Of a stretch of DNA of 64,000 bases, positions 22,234 to 34,625 are shown piece by piece. The notes beneath the pieces were generated by a model, which worked only from the letters and a program-made list of their open reading frames with translations, was not told the DNA's origin and searched no databases. The position numbers were made by a program, and so were the translations under genes. The DNA comes from Rutidosis leptorrhynchoides. Taxonomy: Eukaryota; Streptophyta; Magnoliopsida; Asterales; Asteraceae. The DNA lies in NCBI RefSeq assembly GCF_046630445.1, contig NC_092341.1:34513501-34577500 (forward strand), read 5' to 3'. Numbering within the stretch: position 1 is the first letter of the stretch; each line of letters begins with the position of its first letter.

Positions 22234-23310
22234 TCCTGATCTTTTCCCAGGCCCTGTTTGCTGTATTCCTCAAATGGACGAACCAAAACACAAACAATCA
22301 CATTTTATGATCCGCAAACAATTAGAGCATGTATTTTATATCATCGGAAAGCTCTTTCGACAAGGAACGCAACTAAGCACTTTTCATCAAGCAAAAACAT
22401 AATATACTATAACCGAAATCCCGTCAAGTGATCAATAGAGGTTTATTTTCAAGTTTCAAGTTTATCAATTGAAATTTAAGTTTCGGGAATCCAATTTATA
22501 CATATGATATGCCGTTTTGAAGGTAATGAAACATGTAACACAACTAAACACTTATCAATAACATTAACAAGCATTAAACGCATCAAAAGTTCGTTTTAAG
22601 AGTTGTCAACCCTAACCAAAAGTTCACAAAATCAATAATCGCGTTTATGAAGTTTCTTAAATCAATCTATACATCAAAATGAAGCTAATGATACTAGGAA
22701 CACAATTAGAACATGAACTTTTAACATCTAACAACATATGATCATCCAAAATTCAAGAACAACACACCAAAATTCAAGTTCATGCTAGTTACACTAAAAC
22801 AACGAGATCGAGCATACAAATTATATACACGACATCACAATGAGCCATAGACACTAATTAACACCATTTCAAGTCAAAAACACGAATTTAGAGAAATCTA
22901 GAGTTTTAGAAATGTTACCCAAACGAGATGAAGTTGGTACCAAAATGAAGAGGATGAAGAGAGGATCACGAATATGTAATTTATTTTGTTGTAAGCCTCC
23001 TAGATCGGATTTAGATGATGATTGAATGAATTTGGTTTTGGGTGTGTGTGTTCTTGCTAGAGAGAAAGAGAGAGAGATGGAGGTGGAAATGAATGGGTGA
23101 AAGGGGTTTGACCCTTTGACCTAGTCAAGGGTTTGATCCCTTGTCAAGTTTAGTCCCTCAACTTTCGTTCGGGTGCGGGAATTACCTAAACGAGATAATT
23201 TAAAACGCGTATCAACGGGAGATGTTATAAACATATAACGGACTTTATATTAGTATAACGGAAAAGTAAATGGAAAAAGGCGGGATGTTACATTACCTAC
23301 TCCTTAAAAG

Positions 23311-23329
23311 AAATTTCGTCCCGAAATTT
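23311..23329 (-). promoter_or_regulatory. Inverted repeat overlapping the gag-pol stop of element D
   Basis: On the minus strand the TAA stop (23330-23328) runs into AAATTTCGGGACGAAATTT, followed by a purine-rich stretch ending GGAGTAGGTAA before the LTR. Confidence 0.7.
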
Positions 23330-26300
23330 AAATAGGCGTAGTAGTCGTTGTTTCTTCCTCGAGATCTTGCGTTTCCGAATTCACGAATAGATGAGGATAC
23401 TTCCTTTGCATTTGATCTTGTCTTTCCCAGGTAAACTCGGGTCCTCTTTTGGCATTCCAACGAACCTTGACAATCGGGATTCGGCTTTGTTTCAATGTCT
23501 TGACGGAGGTGTCCACAATTTCAACCGGTTCCTCCACAAAATGAAGTTTGTCATCAATAGCAAGTTCTTCGAGAGGGATGACGATATCGGGTTCGGCAAG
23601 ACACTTTTTCAAGTTAGATACATGGAAGGTAGGATGAACGGAATTCAATTGAGGCGGAAGATCTAAACGATAAGCAACGGTTCCGATACGCTCCAAGATT
23701 TCGAAAGGACCAATATACCGCGGATTTAGCTTCCCGCGTTTCCCAAAACGGATTACACCCTTCCAAGGTGCGACTTTTAACATTACCCGGTCACCGACTT
23801 GAAATTCAAGATCGTTGCGTCGTTTGTCGGTATAGCTCTTTTGACGACTTCGGGCCGTCCTAAGCCTATCTCGGATTTGAACGATTTTCTCGGTGGTTTC
23901 GTGAATGAGTTCTGGTCCGGTGATTTGCACGTCGCCTACCTCGGCCCAACAAAGAGGTGAACGACATTTGCGGCCATATAGCGCTTCAAAAGGTGCGGCT
24001 TTTATACTCGCGTGATAACTATTGTTATAAGAGAACTCGGCGAGAGGTAAGTGCTTGTCCCAAGCTTTTCCGAAATCAACCACGCAAGCTCGTAACATGT
24101 CCTCTAAGGTTTGAATTGTACGTTCGCTTTGTCCATCGGTTTGAGGATGATATGCGGTGCTCATGTCTAAACGCGTTCCCAACGCTTCTTGCAATGTACG
24201 CCAAAATCTAGAAACGAAACGGCCATCTCGGTCGGAGATAATCGATAATGGTACACCGTGTCGGGCTACGATCTCCTTAATGTAAAGTTGTGCAAGTTTC
24301 TCCATTTTGTCCGTTTCTTTCATGGCAAGGAAGTGTGCGGATTTGGTGAGACGGTCAACAATAACCCAAATGGTATCATAACCGCCCGTCGTTTTTGGTA
24401 GCTTGGTGATAAAATCCATCGTTATCCTTTCCCACTTCCATTGCGGGATCTCGGGTTGTCGAAGTAGTCCGGACGGTCTTTGGTGTTCGGCTTTGACTTT
24501 GGAACATGTCAAACACTTGGAAACATAAGTAGCTACGTCCCTTTTGATGTTCGGCCACCAATATAGTTGTTTAAGGTCGTGGTACATCTTATTGGCACCG
24601 GGGTGAATCGAGTATCGTGACTTATGGGCTTCATCTAAAATAAGGCTTCGTAGGTCCCCATAACTAGGCACCCAAATCCTTCCGGCGTAATATCGGAGTC
24701 CGGTCTCCCTAATTTCGAATCGAGAGACGAGAATGTTCAAGAGCTCGTGTGAAAGGTTTTCATCCTTGAGAGCCTCATCTTGGGCTACCCGAATTTGGCT
24801 ATTAAGGTTGGTGTGAATGGTGATGTTTAAAGCTCGGACACGGAGAGGCACCGCTCTTTCTTTTCGGCTTAAGGCATCGGCTACTACATTTGCCTTCCCG
24901 GGATGGTAACGAAGCTCGCAATCGTAATCGTTTAAGGTTTCAATCCACCTTCGTTGTCTCATGTTTAGTTGTTTTTGATCGAAAATGTGTTGAAGGCTTT
25001 TGTGATCGGTGAAGATAGTACTCTTGGTTCCATAAAGATAGTGTCTCCACATTTTAAGTGCAAAGACAACGGCTCCGAGTTCGAGATCATGTGTCGTATA
25101 GTTTCGTTCATGAATTTTGAGTTGTCGAGAAGCATAAGCAATGACTTTCGTTCGTTGCATCAATACACACCCAAAACCATGTTTTGAGGCATCGCAATAT
25201 ACAACAAAGTCATCATTGCCTTCGGGAAGTGACAAGATAGGAGCGGTGGTTAGCTTCGTTTTCAAGATTTGGAATGCGGATTCATGTTCGGTCGCCCAAA
25301 TGAATTTCTTTCCCTTGTGAGTCAATGCGGTTAGAGGACGTGCAACCAAAGAGAAATTTTCGATGAATCTACGATAGTACCCGGCGAGACCCAAAAATTG
25401 ACGAATGTGGGTAGGAGTAGTAGGAGTCTCCCATTTACTAATGGCTTCGATCTTCGTGGGATCGACTTTAATGCCTTGATCACTTACAACATGACCAAGA
25501 AATTGAACTTCCTTCAACCAAAATTCACACTTGGAGAATTTGGCATAAAGTCGTTCTTGTCTCAAGAGTTCAAGCACAAGTCGAAGATGTTGTTCGTGCT
25601 CTTCTTCATTTTTAGAATAGATCAATATATCATCGATGAACACAATAACGAATTTATCGAGATACGGTTTGCACACGCGGTTCATAAGATCCATGAACAC
25701 CGCCGGTGCGTTAGTGAGACCAAATGGCATGACAAGGAATTCATAACTACCATAACGAGTTCGGAAAGCGGTTTTGGAGACATCTTCCCCCTTAACCCTC
25801 AATTGATGATAACCCGAGCGGAGATCGATTTTCGAATATACACAAGACCCTTGTAGTTGATCAAAGAGGTCATCGATGCGAGGAAGAGGATATCGGTTCT
25901 TAACCGTCAATTTATTTAGTTCACGATAATCAATGCACATTCGTAGGGATCCGTCTTTCTTTTTAACAAACAAAATCGGAGCGCCCCAAGGTGAATGGCT
26001 AGGTTGGATAAAACCACGATCAAGTAGTTCTTGGATTTGACTTTGCAATTCTTGCATTTCGGATGGAGCGAGTCTATATGGTGCACGTGCTACGGGTGCG
26101 GCTCCCGGAATAAGATCGATTTGGAATTCAACCGGTCGATGAGGCAGAAGACCCGGCAATTCGTCGGGAAATACATCGGAATAGTCACTAACAATTGGCA
26201 CATCATCGATGTGCTTCTCATCGGACTCGACTTTCTTAACGTGGGCAAGGATCGCAAAACAACCCTTACGGAGTAGTTTTCTAACTTTAAGGCACGAAAC

Positions 26301-27794
26301 GAGGTTGAGTCTGGTGCAACTCTTATCGCCATAAACAATCAAAGGTTCACCATTCTCGATAGGAATTCGGATTGCGTTGAGATCACAAAGAATGTGAGAT
26401 TTCGTTTTGACTAACCAATTCATACCGATTATTACATCAAAGCTTCCTAGTTCCATGGGTATCAAGTCAATTTCAAATTCCCTACCCAAAATGTTTAACG
26501 TACACCCCCGGTAATATGTGTCGGCACTTAATAGTTTTCCGTTAGCCACTTCAATGGTATAAGTGGTATCTAATGGAAGAGGTGGAGTGCTAAAAGAATG
26601 AGTCAAAGTCTTGGATACAAAGCATTTATCGGCACCCGAATCGAATAAGCAAGAGACATAAGAATTGTTGAGAAGAAACGTACCCGTGACTAGTTCAGTG
26701 TCATCCCGGGCTTCCTCGGTGTTGATGTTAAAAGCTCGGCCGCGCGTGTTGGGGTTATCTTTCTTCTTTGGGCATGCATTTCTATAATGACCCGTTTGGC
26801 CACATTCGTAACAAGTGCCCGTCTTTGGTGCATTGGGCCACTTTCGAGCGACGGGAGTGGCACTTTTACAATCGTTGGCCTTATGACCAATTCCTTGGCA
26901 CCGATGGCAAATTAGCTTACTACATTCGCCAAAGTGATGTTTGTTGCATTTGTTGCAAAAAGGTAGATTCCCGGCATAACCCTTCTTGCCGTCGAAAGTG
27001 AAAGATTTCTTGGCAACGTTGTTGCTTGATTGGGAGGGTTCCCACTTTCTTTTGTTGCCGCCCGATTTATCCTCGGCCTTAGGTGCCGGAACTACGATTT
27101 CGTCAACCGTTTCAATTAGTTGGCGAGCCATGTTCATAGCGGCTTGATGAGTAGTGGGTTTGGATGACATCACCCCTTGTTTGATGCTTTTTGGAAGACC
27201 GAGCATGTAGAGCTCAATCCTTTGAGATTCGGGGTTAACAAGATTAGGACACATCAAGGATAGTTCGGCGAAGCGTTGATTATAAGCTTTAAGATCGTTT
27301 CCGACCGCTTTCAAAGCTCTTAGTTCTTCCTCAAGCTTTCGGGTTTCTTCGCGCGGAAAATATTCAACAATCATCTTTTCCTTTAGATCGGCCCAAGAAA
27401 GGGCATGAGCTTCATCGGTACCCACCGATTGAACATAGGTGTTCCACCATGTTAGAGCAATTCCGGAGAAAGTGTGAGTGGAGTATTTGACCTTGTCTTG
27501 GTCCCGACAACCGCTTATGCTAAAGACGGCTTCCGTTTGCTCAAACCATCGGGTGAGCACGACCGGTCCCCCGGTTCCATCAAAAGTGTGAGGTTTGCAC
27601 CCCATGAAAGCTTTATAGGAGCATCCCTCGTTTGAGTTTCCGGCTCCATTGTTGTTGTTGTTGTTGTTGTTGTGGTTGTTATTATTATTGTTGTTGGATG
27701 AGTGACCGGCCATGGCCGCATCTACGGCGGTGGCTATCATCCGTTCAAGAGCTTGTTCGGGAGTTTCATTGCGGCGTACACGACGAGGAGCCAT
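23328..27794 (-). CDS. Element D gag-pol polyprotein
   Basis: One open frame of 1497 codons from the first ATG (27821). I prefer the Met at 27794 ([10 protein letters not shown]), giving about 1488 residues. Numbering from the first Met: an Asn-rich stretch 43-58; Gag domain about 65-240; three zinc knuckles 289-300 (irregular), 305-318 and 337-350 (both CX2CX4HX4C); aspartic protease DSGA at 394; reverse transcriptase about 595-770 with FIDD at 728-731; RNase H with D877 and D939; integrase zinc finger H1066, H1073, C1103, C1106; catalytic triad D1136, D1197, E1233 with the classic 35-residue spacing; chromodomain about 1427-1475. The order protease-RT-RNase H-integrase defines Ty3/Gypsy, and the terminal chromodomain the chromovirus group, probably the Tekay/Del lineage. 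No inactivating change was seen. It would form virus-like particles and copy the element RNA into DNA. Confidence 0.96.
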   Translation of the reverse strand: MAPRRVRRNETPEQALERMIATAVDAAMAGHSSNNNNNNNHNNNNNNNNGAGNSNEGCSYKAFMGCKPHTFDGTGGPVVLTRWFEQTEAVFSISGCRDQDKVKYSTHTFSGIALTWWNTYVQSVGTDEAHALSWADLKEKMIVEYFPREETRKLEEELRALKAVGNDLKAYNQRFAELSLMCPNLVNPESQRIELYMLGLPKSIKQGVMSSKPTTHQAAMNMARQLIETVDEIVVPAPKAEDKSGGNKRKWEPSQSSNNVAKKSFTFDGKKGYAGNLPFCNKCNKHHFGECSKLICHRCQGIGHKANDCKSATPVARKWPNAPKTGTCYECGQTGHYRNACPKKKDNPNTRGRAFNINTEEARDDTELVTGTFLLNNSYVSCLFDSGADKCFVSKTLTHSFSTPPLPLDTTYTIEVANGKLLSADTYYRGCTLNILGREFEIDLIPMELGSFDVIIGMNWLVKTKSHILCDLNAIRIPIENGEPLIVYGDKSCTRLNLVSCLKVRKLLRKGCFAILAHVKKVESDEKHIDDVPIVSDYSDVFPDELPGLLPHRPVEFQIDLIPGAAPVARAPYRLAPSEMQELQSQIQELLDRGFIQPSHSPWGAPILFVKKKDGSLRMCIDYRELNKLTVKNRYPLPRIDDLFDQLQGSCVYSKIDLRSGYHQLRVKGEDVSKTAFRTRYGSYEFLVMPFGLTNAPAVFMDLMNRVCKPYLDKFVIVFIDDILIYSKNEEEHEQHLRLVLELLRQERLYAKFSKCEFWLKEVQFLGHVVSDQGIKVDPTKIEAISKWETPTTPTHIRQFLGLAGYYRRFIENFSLVARPLTALTHKGKKFIWATEHESAFQILKTKLTTAPILSLPEGNDDFVVYCDASKHGFGCVLMQRTKVIAYASRQLKIHERNYTTHDLELGAVVFALKMWRHYLYGTKSTIFTDHKSLQHIFDQKQLNMRQRRWIETLNDYDCELRYHPGKANVVADALSRKERAVPLRVRALNITIHTNLNSQIRVAQDEALKDENLSHELLNILVSRFEIRETGLRYYAGRIWVPSYGDLRSLILDEAHKSRYSIHPGANKMYHDLKQLYWWPNIKRDVATYVSKCLTCSKVKAEHQRPSGLLRQPEIPQWKWERITMDFITKLPKTTGGYDTIWVIVDRLTKSAHFLAMKETDKMEKLAQLYIKEIVARHGVPLSIISDRDGRFVSRFWRTLQEALGTRLDMSTAYHPQTDGQSERTIQTLEDMLRACVVDFGKAWDKHLPLAEFSYNNSYHASIKAAPFEALYGRKCRSPLCWAEVGDVQITGPELIHETTEKIVQIRDRLRTARSRQKSYTDKRRNDLEFQVGDRVMLKVAPWKGVIRFGKRGKLNPRYIGPFEILERIGTVAYRLDLPPQLNSVHPTFHVSNLKKCLAEPDIVIPLEELAIDDKLHFVEEPVEIVDTSVKTLKQSRIPIVKVRWNAKRGPEFTWERQDQMQRKYPHLFVNSETQDLEEETTTTTPI

Positions 27795-27873
27795 TGTTCC
27801 TTCAAGACACAAGAATATCATTGATTAGTATTCTCAATAATACTAACCGTGATATAGAATAAAGATAAAGAGA

Positions 27874-27875
<2 letters not shown>

Positions 27876-27909
<34 letters not shown>
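27876..27909 (-). repeat. A34 tract in the element D leader
   Basis: A run of 34 T on + means an A-rich tract in the element RNA between the primer site and the gag start, about 80 bases upstream of ATG at 27794. Its length may be unstable. Confidence 0.9.
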
Positions 27910-28164
27910 CCTCGACTCGCCTTAAATTCTTTATGTCATAATGTCGGAACGTTCATATGAGTCACCGTAATATAATCCCGGAAATTATATTACCCTGATT
28001 CATATGTGCATTCGACATCATTTCATATAGTCAAGGTGGCGTGTCAATCAAATTAAACAACGTGAGATTAAGATGAACTAAGAGTAGATATGAGTAGAAG
28101 CGTTCGAGTATAAATGCACAAGTAGTCAAGTAATTCCTATTTCAAGTCTATATGCCGGTTGTAG

Positions 28165-28246
28165 TCTAGACTCACCAATGTACCCTATGACTCGGGGTCG
28201 ACACCAATGAACTCTAAATCCCTACAACCAACGCTCTGATACCATC
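28165..28246 (-). promoter_or_regulatory. Primer site and leader of element D
   Basis: On the minus strand, directly after the LTR, GATGGTATCAGAGCGTTGGT matches the initiator tRNA-Met site. The leader then contains GGTACATTGGTGAGTCTAGA and CTACAACCG, a diverged form of the leader words in A, C and H. Confidence 0.85.
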
Positions 28247-30625
28247 TGTAGCGACCCGACCAAATCATGTTTGACGGCGCCGTCTACTTAGGTCCCGTTA
28301 CGTGGTCATAAGTCTTTAAGACAAAGTTTGACCAAAATATGTCGCCTTCATTTCAAAATAAAGATTGTTCCCAAAGTTTACAAGAATTGTTCAACCAATA
28401 GTTAAGTTACAACGTTATAATACGAATGAAATCTAGGCGACACGGTTTAAAGTAAAGCCAAAAGACGCTCCATGAAATGCACATATACTCGACATCAAAT
28501 GCAAGTATCAAATAATGAGCGGAAGCATATATCATGTATCGTTCAAGGACCTGAGAAAAACATAGAAATCTGTCAACGAAAACGTTGGTGAAATCATAGG
28601 TTTAAGTAAGTAAGTACAAGTGAACCACAAGATTTGCATCAATGAAATAATAGTAATACATTCCAAAAGTTTGTTTCACGAGCACCCAATTATCAATGCT
28701 TAACATTTCCTTCCATTGAACCCCATCACTTAGTGCTAGAACATACACTGTTTCTCGAAAATATATTTCATTCGTAAACGGTAGCGAACCGTTTGAATGA
28801 GGGTTTGTCAAACCCATATGGATCCATACAACATAAGTTCTCGCTTATACCCGGCAAGTGTAACTAATGATAATCGAATTGAGGATTTTGTTCTAAACTC
28901 GTATGTAGAATGTTTGTTTTCCTGTACTTGTGTTCACTTAGTAAAGAAATGTTTATGTTTTCTCATCCCAAATGTAAGTTCAAAAAGAGTAAAAGTGGGA
29001 CTATGATCTCACCTTGAGTGCACGAGTAGTAAAGTACTTCAACAAGTAAACGTGTGCAAAGAACAATGCTAGTCTTGACCTAAACAATAGGTTTGTATCA
29101 ATAACGGTAAACACGATAGGTCAAAGTTGTTCAATTAGTCCTATGGCTCGTTAGGACTCGATCCTAATAGCATGTGAATCAAATTGTCATGTTTCATGCA
29201 AGGTACAAGTATAAAAACATGTTAGAACGATTGCACAATTATTTGGTTAAGTTTGATTAAAAGTCAACTTGGTCGGGTCAAAGTCAACAGAAAAGTCAAC
29301 GGGGTCGGGTTGGATATCCGACACTTTTTCTAAGTTATATAATCATATATGAGCATGTTGGCCAAGTTTCATGTTAATCGGAGGTCCGTAGCATAGCAAA
29401 CATTTTCATGTCAAATGACCAAAGCGAACAGCCAGTTTTAGCCAAATGGGACGGCGTCCCAAGTTGCTAGACGGCGTCCCAATATGAAGGTTGGGACGGC
29501 GTCCCAGGTTGCTAGACGGCGTCCCAATATGAAGGTTGGGACGGCGTCCCGTGATGCTAGACGGCGTCCTGATCTTTTCCCAGGCCCTGTTTGCTGTATT
29601 CCTCAAATGGACGAACCAAAACACAAACAATCACATTTTATGATCCGCAAACAATTAGAGCATGTATTTTATATCATCGGAAAGCTCTTTCGACAAGGAA
29701 CGCAACTAAGCACTTTTCATCAAGCAAAAACATAATATACTATAACCGAAATCCCGTCAAGTGATCAATAGAGGTTTATTTTCAAGTTTCAAGTTTATCA
29801 ATTGAAATTTAAGTTTCGGGAATCCAATTTATACATATGATATGCCGTTTTGAAGGTAATGAAACATGTAACACAACTAAACACTTATCAATAACATTAA
29901 CAAGCATTCAACGCATCAAAAGTTCGTTTTAAGAGTTGTCAACCCTAACCAAAAGTTCACAAAATCAATAATCGCGTTTATGAAGTTTCTTAAATCAATC
30001 TATACATCAAAATGAAGCTAATGATACTAGGAACACAATTAGAACATGAACTTTTAACATCTAACAACATATGATCATCCAAAATTCAAGAACAACACAC
30101 CAAAATTCAAGTTCATGCTAGTTACACTAAAACAACGAGATCGAGCATACAAATTATATACACGACATCACAATGAGCCATAGACACTAATTAACACCAT
30201 TTCAAGTCAAAAACACGAATTTAGAGAAATCTAGAGTTTTAGAAATGTTACCCAAACGAGATGAAGTTGGTACCAAAATGAAGAGGATGAAGAGAGGATC
30301 ACGAATATGTAATTTATTTTGTTGTAAGCCTCCTAGATCGGATTTAGATGATGATTGAATGAATTTGGTTTTGGGTGTGTGTGTTCTTGCTAGAGAGAAA
30401 GAGAGAGAGATGGAGGTGGAAATGAATGGGTGAAAGGGGTTTGACCCTTTGACCTAGTCAAGGGTTTGATCCCTTGTCAAGTTTAGTCCCTCAACTTTCG
30501 TTCGGGTGCGGGAATTACCTAAACGAGATAATTTAAAACGCGTATCAACGGGAGATGTTATAAACATATAACGGACTTTATATTAGTATAACGGAAAAGT
30601 AAATGGAAAAAGGCGGGATGTTACA
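28247..30625 (-). repeat. Element D 5' LTR (2379 bp)
   Basis: Same length as the 3' copy and almost identical in sequence. It would contain the promoter driving gag-pol. The short frames it shares with the other copy (on both strands) are not conserved in other families and arise partly from the palindrome array. Confidence 0.93.
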
Positions 30626-31570
30626 ATTTAATATATTTTTTTTTAATTTCGCCGATAATCATATTGAAACAAATACGTTCATATAAAGCATTATAAGTTT
30701 AAATACTTTGTTAACATTTTCAATTTATAACATATACACATATACATACATATTCATATATGTTCATTTAATGGTTCGTGAATCATTGGAATTTGGTCGA
30801 GGTTTAAATGAATGTATAAACATAGTTTAAAATCCTTGAGATTTAACTTAACAAACATTGCTTATCGTGTCAGAATAATATAAAGATAAAGTTTAAATTT
30901 AGTCGGAAATTTCCGGGTCGTCACACTTGAATACTTTTAATACCATCGGTGTAAGCACAATATAGATGGACGGATCCATTAGGTTGACAACCTCACCCAC
31001 TATAAAAGCAGTGGTGCATTTATTTTGAACATTAGATACACTCGTACAGGTGTATAACATTTTAGGAGGTAAAGGCGGGTATAGTGGCATCTATACTCGG
31101 GTCATTGCTAGTATTCAGGTGCTCGGTGTATGCAAGCGATAGAATCTCGTGGTCAAGGAAATCAAACTATTTTTCTGATAACTGTTTTTCAGATACTGTT
31201 ACATTACTTTAAACCTGTAGATTCACCAACATTATTTGTTGACCTGTTTTTGCGTCTTGTTATTCTCAGGTCCTTAAGAGGTATGCTTCCGCTATGTTTG
31301 CTGCATGACTGGCCGTGGAGTCAGCATTTGATTTTAAAGAACGTTATTTACTTTCGCATTTAAAACTTTTATAACTGTTTAAATACTGTTGGCTTGTGGT
31401 TACGATCACAACAGTGTTTCTATTTTGAGGTTATTGACTTATGTTTTGAAAGTTAATTTTTGAATAAAATTTAAATGCGATTGCTTTAAACGTCTCATAT
31501 AGAGGGCGTAACTGTTAACTGTGGGACCGGAATTAACACGTCGTCAGATGATAATTTGGCGGGGTGTTAA

Positions 31571-32445
31571 AGTCGTTCTTTTGTCCAAACCCCAATTATG
31601 GTACAAAGCTCAATTACCCAATTTTAATATTTAGCCCAACATCATGGTTACTTTGGCTTAAATAAGCATAATAATAACTTAGCTACGAGACATTAATTTA
31701 AAAAGGTTGAACATAACTTACAATGATTAATAATAGAGTAGCGTTACACGGACAGAATTTCGACTTACGCCTTTACAACATTCGCTAACATACCCTTATT
31801 ATTAAATTTAAATTAAAATTAAAATTAAAATTATAAATATATATATATTACGTTGAGAGATAGAGAGAAAAAGGTGTAAACATTCGACCGAAAATGCTAA
31901 AATTTATAGATGTGGCCAGGCATCTGCTGCCATGCGATCGCATGGATTTTGCACTTCCAGGCCATGCGATCGCATGGCCTGCTTTTCCAGCTCACAAAGA
32001 TTTGTTTTCTTGTTTGCCGACGGTTTTATTAAATAATATAATATATGTATAATTTTAAGAATTAATTATATATTATATTATATTCATGTGCATAGTTGAC
32101 TTGTAATTTTTAGTCCGTTGCGTCGAGCGTTGAGAGTTGACTCTGGTCCCGGTTCCGAATTTTTGAACGTCCTTTCATATTATTTAATATCTTGTACTTT
32201 GCGTTTTGCGGCTCGTACTCTTGTAACTTTTAGACGTTTCTCATCAATAATTTGAACCACTTTGATTGTACTTTGTTCTTTTTAGCTTTTTGGTCATTTG
32301 CGTCTTCAAATCGTCGAATCTATCTTTTGTCTTCACCTTTTATTATTTAAACGAATATCACTTGTAAATAGAACAATTGCAACTAAAAGCTTGTCTTTCT
32401 TGAGGGATAATGCTATGAAATATATGTTCGTTTTTAGCATTATCA
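31571..32445. repeat. Probable old LTR remnant with twin CCATGCGATCGCATGG palindromes
   Basis: No coding signal. The 16-bp perfect palindrome CCATGCGATCGCATGG occurs twice (31939-31954 and 31972-31987 approximately), the second inside a longer GGCC...GGCC frame. The right part is T-rich and ends TTTTTAGCATTATCA at 32445, which looks like an LTR end. I cannot find the partner end or duplications, so the boundaries are guesses. Confidence 0.4.
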
Positions 32446-34625
32446 CGGTTCGACCGTGGTTTGACCGTGGTACATATATTCCGAAGATATGCCCATGACA
32501 TTAAATAATAAAAGTCCATTTATCCTATTCGGTCACACACAAAGGCCAATCGTAAAATTGTTTGATATACCTTCTAATCAGAAATTAATTTATTAATTAT
32601 TAGTTAACGGTTTAATAAATTAAGTAAGTTTTTTTTATGTGTATACATATACTTACAAATCTAAATATGTAGAGATTTGATTAGATTTTGCAAATCATAT
32701 TTTATATAAGATATAAGATTTGATTTGATTTATAAAATATGATTTGATTTTGTAAATCTTATTTTATATAAAGATTTGATTTTGCAAATCTTTCCAAATC
32801 TTTATTTATTACATTTGTACTAGATGTATTAATTGTATCAATTATGTAATATATAATACCAAGTCTTGGTATTGAAAAGAAGTAACAAAAGATACAAAAA
32901 CACACATACAAAATGCTATTTTTCTTTCTTATTTTCAAGAAACCAAAAATACTTGGAATCTATAATTAGGTTCGGTTTTTGGTGGAAATAACGAAGAAGA
33001 AAATATCTGTTAAGTAGAAGGTATAGATCGAAACAAGGTTGGAACTTTGGGTGTCTACCGTTTAGAGGAACTCTTCTTTGGGTTTTCAAATTCGATCTTC
33101 AAAAGGCTACAAAATGATGTATTCTAATCTTCTCTTGTTCGATTTCGTTAATTTGTTTTGTTTGCTAAAGTTTTGTACAATGATCCGTGGAAGAGTATGA
33201 TTTTGTAAAGTTTTAAAAATGCTTCCGCTCGCTTTGAATTTGTATCATACTCCAACAGAAATGATGTGTAATTTTAATATTGTGTAAACCTGCCTAATGC
33301 TAATACGAATGTAAACTTAAATGATAGGTTATATGTTTGTATTATGTAAGAAAATTTTAAATGATGGGAGAACGGATTTTATTACTTAGATAATTTGGGG
33401 AGGTGGAGTATTTTTATTTGGAATGTACATAGTTTAACTGTTATATTCGATGACAATATTTTAACTGGGTTATATGGTGACCGTTTCTTAATCGGTTTAT
33501 TCGGTCACCGTTTTTTAATCAGGTTATTCGGAGACTAATTTTTAACCGGGTTATTCGTTGACTGTTTCTTAACCGGGTTATTCGATGATCGCTTTAAATC
33601 TTTTCTATAATAACCCCAAAATAAACTTTTAGTGAAGTTTGAACCTGAAATTTTTTATTAAGTTTTGTAAAGTTGGATATGAGGATCACTGAAAGTGTAG
33701 AGAATCATTAGAAAATGTTGAGAATCAACACGAATGTCAAGAAGATTAAATATGTTATTGCGTTCTATATTTCATTTTGGGGATTCACTTCGTTACTACA
33801 CATGTTACTCAGGTCGAGATAATTCTCACCGAGGGCTGTAAAATATCAAACGGTATTTAATATACCAAACACACGAAGCGCTATTTTCCACTAAAATACT
33901 AAACGATATTTCTCACTGAAATAAAATGTTACACCCTTTGATTTTCCAATAACCCACAACCAAATTTTGAATTCTAATAGATTTTTTTTTTTTTTTTTGC
34001 TAATCATTATTGTTGACATAGGGTTTCTTAATTAGAGCTCATACGTTAACTTTACCCACAAGTCAACCTAAACCCTAATTCTCATCTCTAAATATGGGGT
34101 ACAGACCTACATTAAGACTCACTTACTCCACCTCATACAGCCTCCATTCTTGTGCCTAAACTCTGATTCCTTACGATCGTCTCTAAAATCGGATCATCTC
34201 AACTCGATGGGACTACTATCGAGCTAGGGTTTTTACCTACGATCGATCTCGTTGATCGGCCAGCGAGCAAGCCCTTAACCACCCTCCCGAGATCATCATC
34301 TCGGCTAGAGTTAACCGGACAAGAGATTAACGTCGTTGAATAAAAAAAAAACCCTATATTACACTCAAACGTGTTTCTAGCCCTCATGCTTGATCAATTA
34401 TAACACTAACATAAATCATGGGTATTAGTGTAAATGTGTAGAGTAGGTGATCAACGACCATATTGATAGGAACATTTGCATGAAATTTGGTGGTTGCATG
34501 GATACCTTGCCTATCTCCCATCCCATCCTCAAATCATCTTCATCCACTCCATTTTTTCTCCCAAAAATTGGGAATTAAAGGCAAATTCATCAATGAAATT
34601 CGTTTGATTTGATCTCATTGGTGCA
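32446..34625. other. Intergenic region and promoter side of the SDR gene
   Basis: No gene that I can support. It contains runs of GATTTGATTTT-like sequence (32660-32800), an imperfect minisatellite (about 33463-33590), a T18 tract (about 33980), and AACCCTAA-type UTR-like sequence near 34070. The CT-rich stretch at 34520-34560 may be the SDR transcript leader. Confidence 0.5.
33463..33590. repeat. Minisatellite of about 32-bp units
   Basis: About four or five imperfect units share the core TTAACCGGGTTATTCG(G/A)TGAC(C/T)GTTT. Units differ at CG sites, consistent with methylation-driven decay. Confidence 0.65.

Larger units (their letters stand above)
20914..23292 (-). repeat. Element D 3' LTR (2379 bp)
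   Basis: The minus strand reads TGTAACATCCCGCC to GGTCGGGTCGCTACA. It holds a CT-rich stretch with GAGAGAAAGAGAGAGAG (+ strand, about 23060) that could be the 5' UTR start, the GGGACGCCGTCCC palindrome array (22118-22233), a GTCAAC cluster (21925-21970) and the intron-like block (21218-21679). Confidence 0.93.
20914..30625 (-). mobile_element. Element D: complete, young Ty3/Gypsy chromovirus, minus strand
   Basis: 9712 bp with a perfect ATTTA duplication (20909-20913 and 30626-30630). LTRs are 20914-23292 and 28247-30625, both 2379 bp; I found only two substitutions between them by eye (near 21528/28861 and 22567/29900). It has a perfect tRNA-Met primer site (28233-28246), a purine tract before the 3' LTR, and one uninterrupted gag-pol frame. 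All parts needed for autonomous movement are visible. It lies inside an LTR of element C. Confidence 0.95.

Noticed and set aside
22073-22402. Overlapping frames with repeated RRPN-type residues in LTR D (and at 29406-29735, 54739-54954, 61652-61915)
   Set aside because: They arise from translating the GGACGCCGTCC palindromes in different frames and are not conserved as proteins.
23391-26338. Many plus- and minus-strand frames overlapping element D gag-pol
   Set aside because: Shadows of the 1497-codon minus-strand frame, which has all retrotransposon domains.
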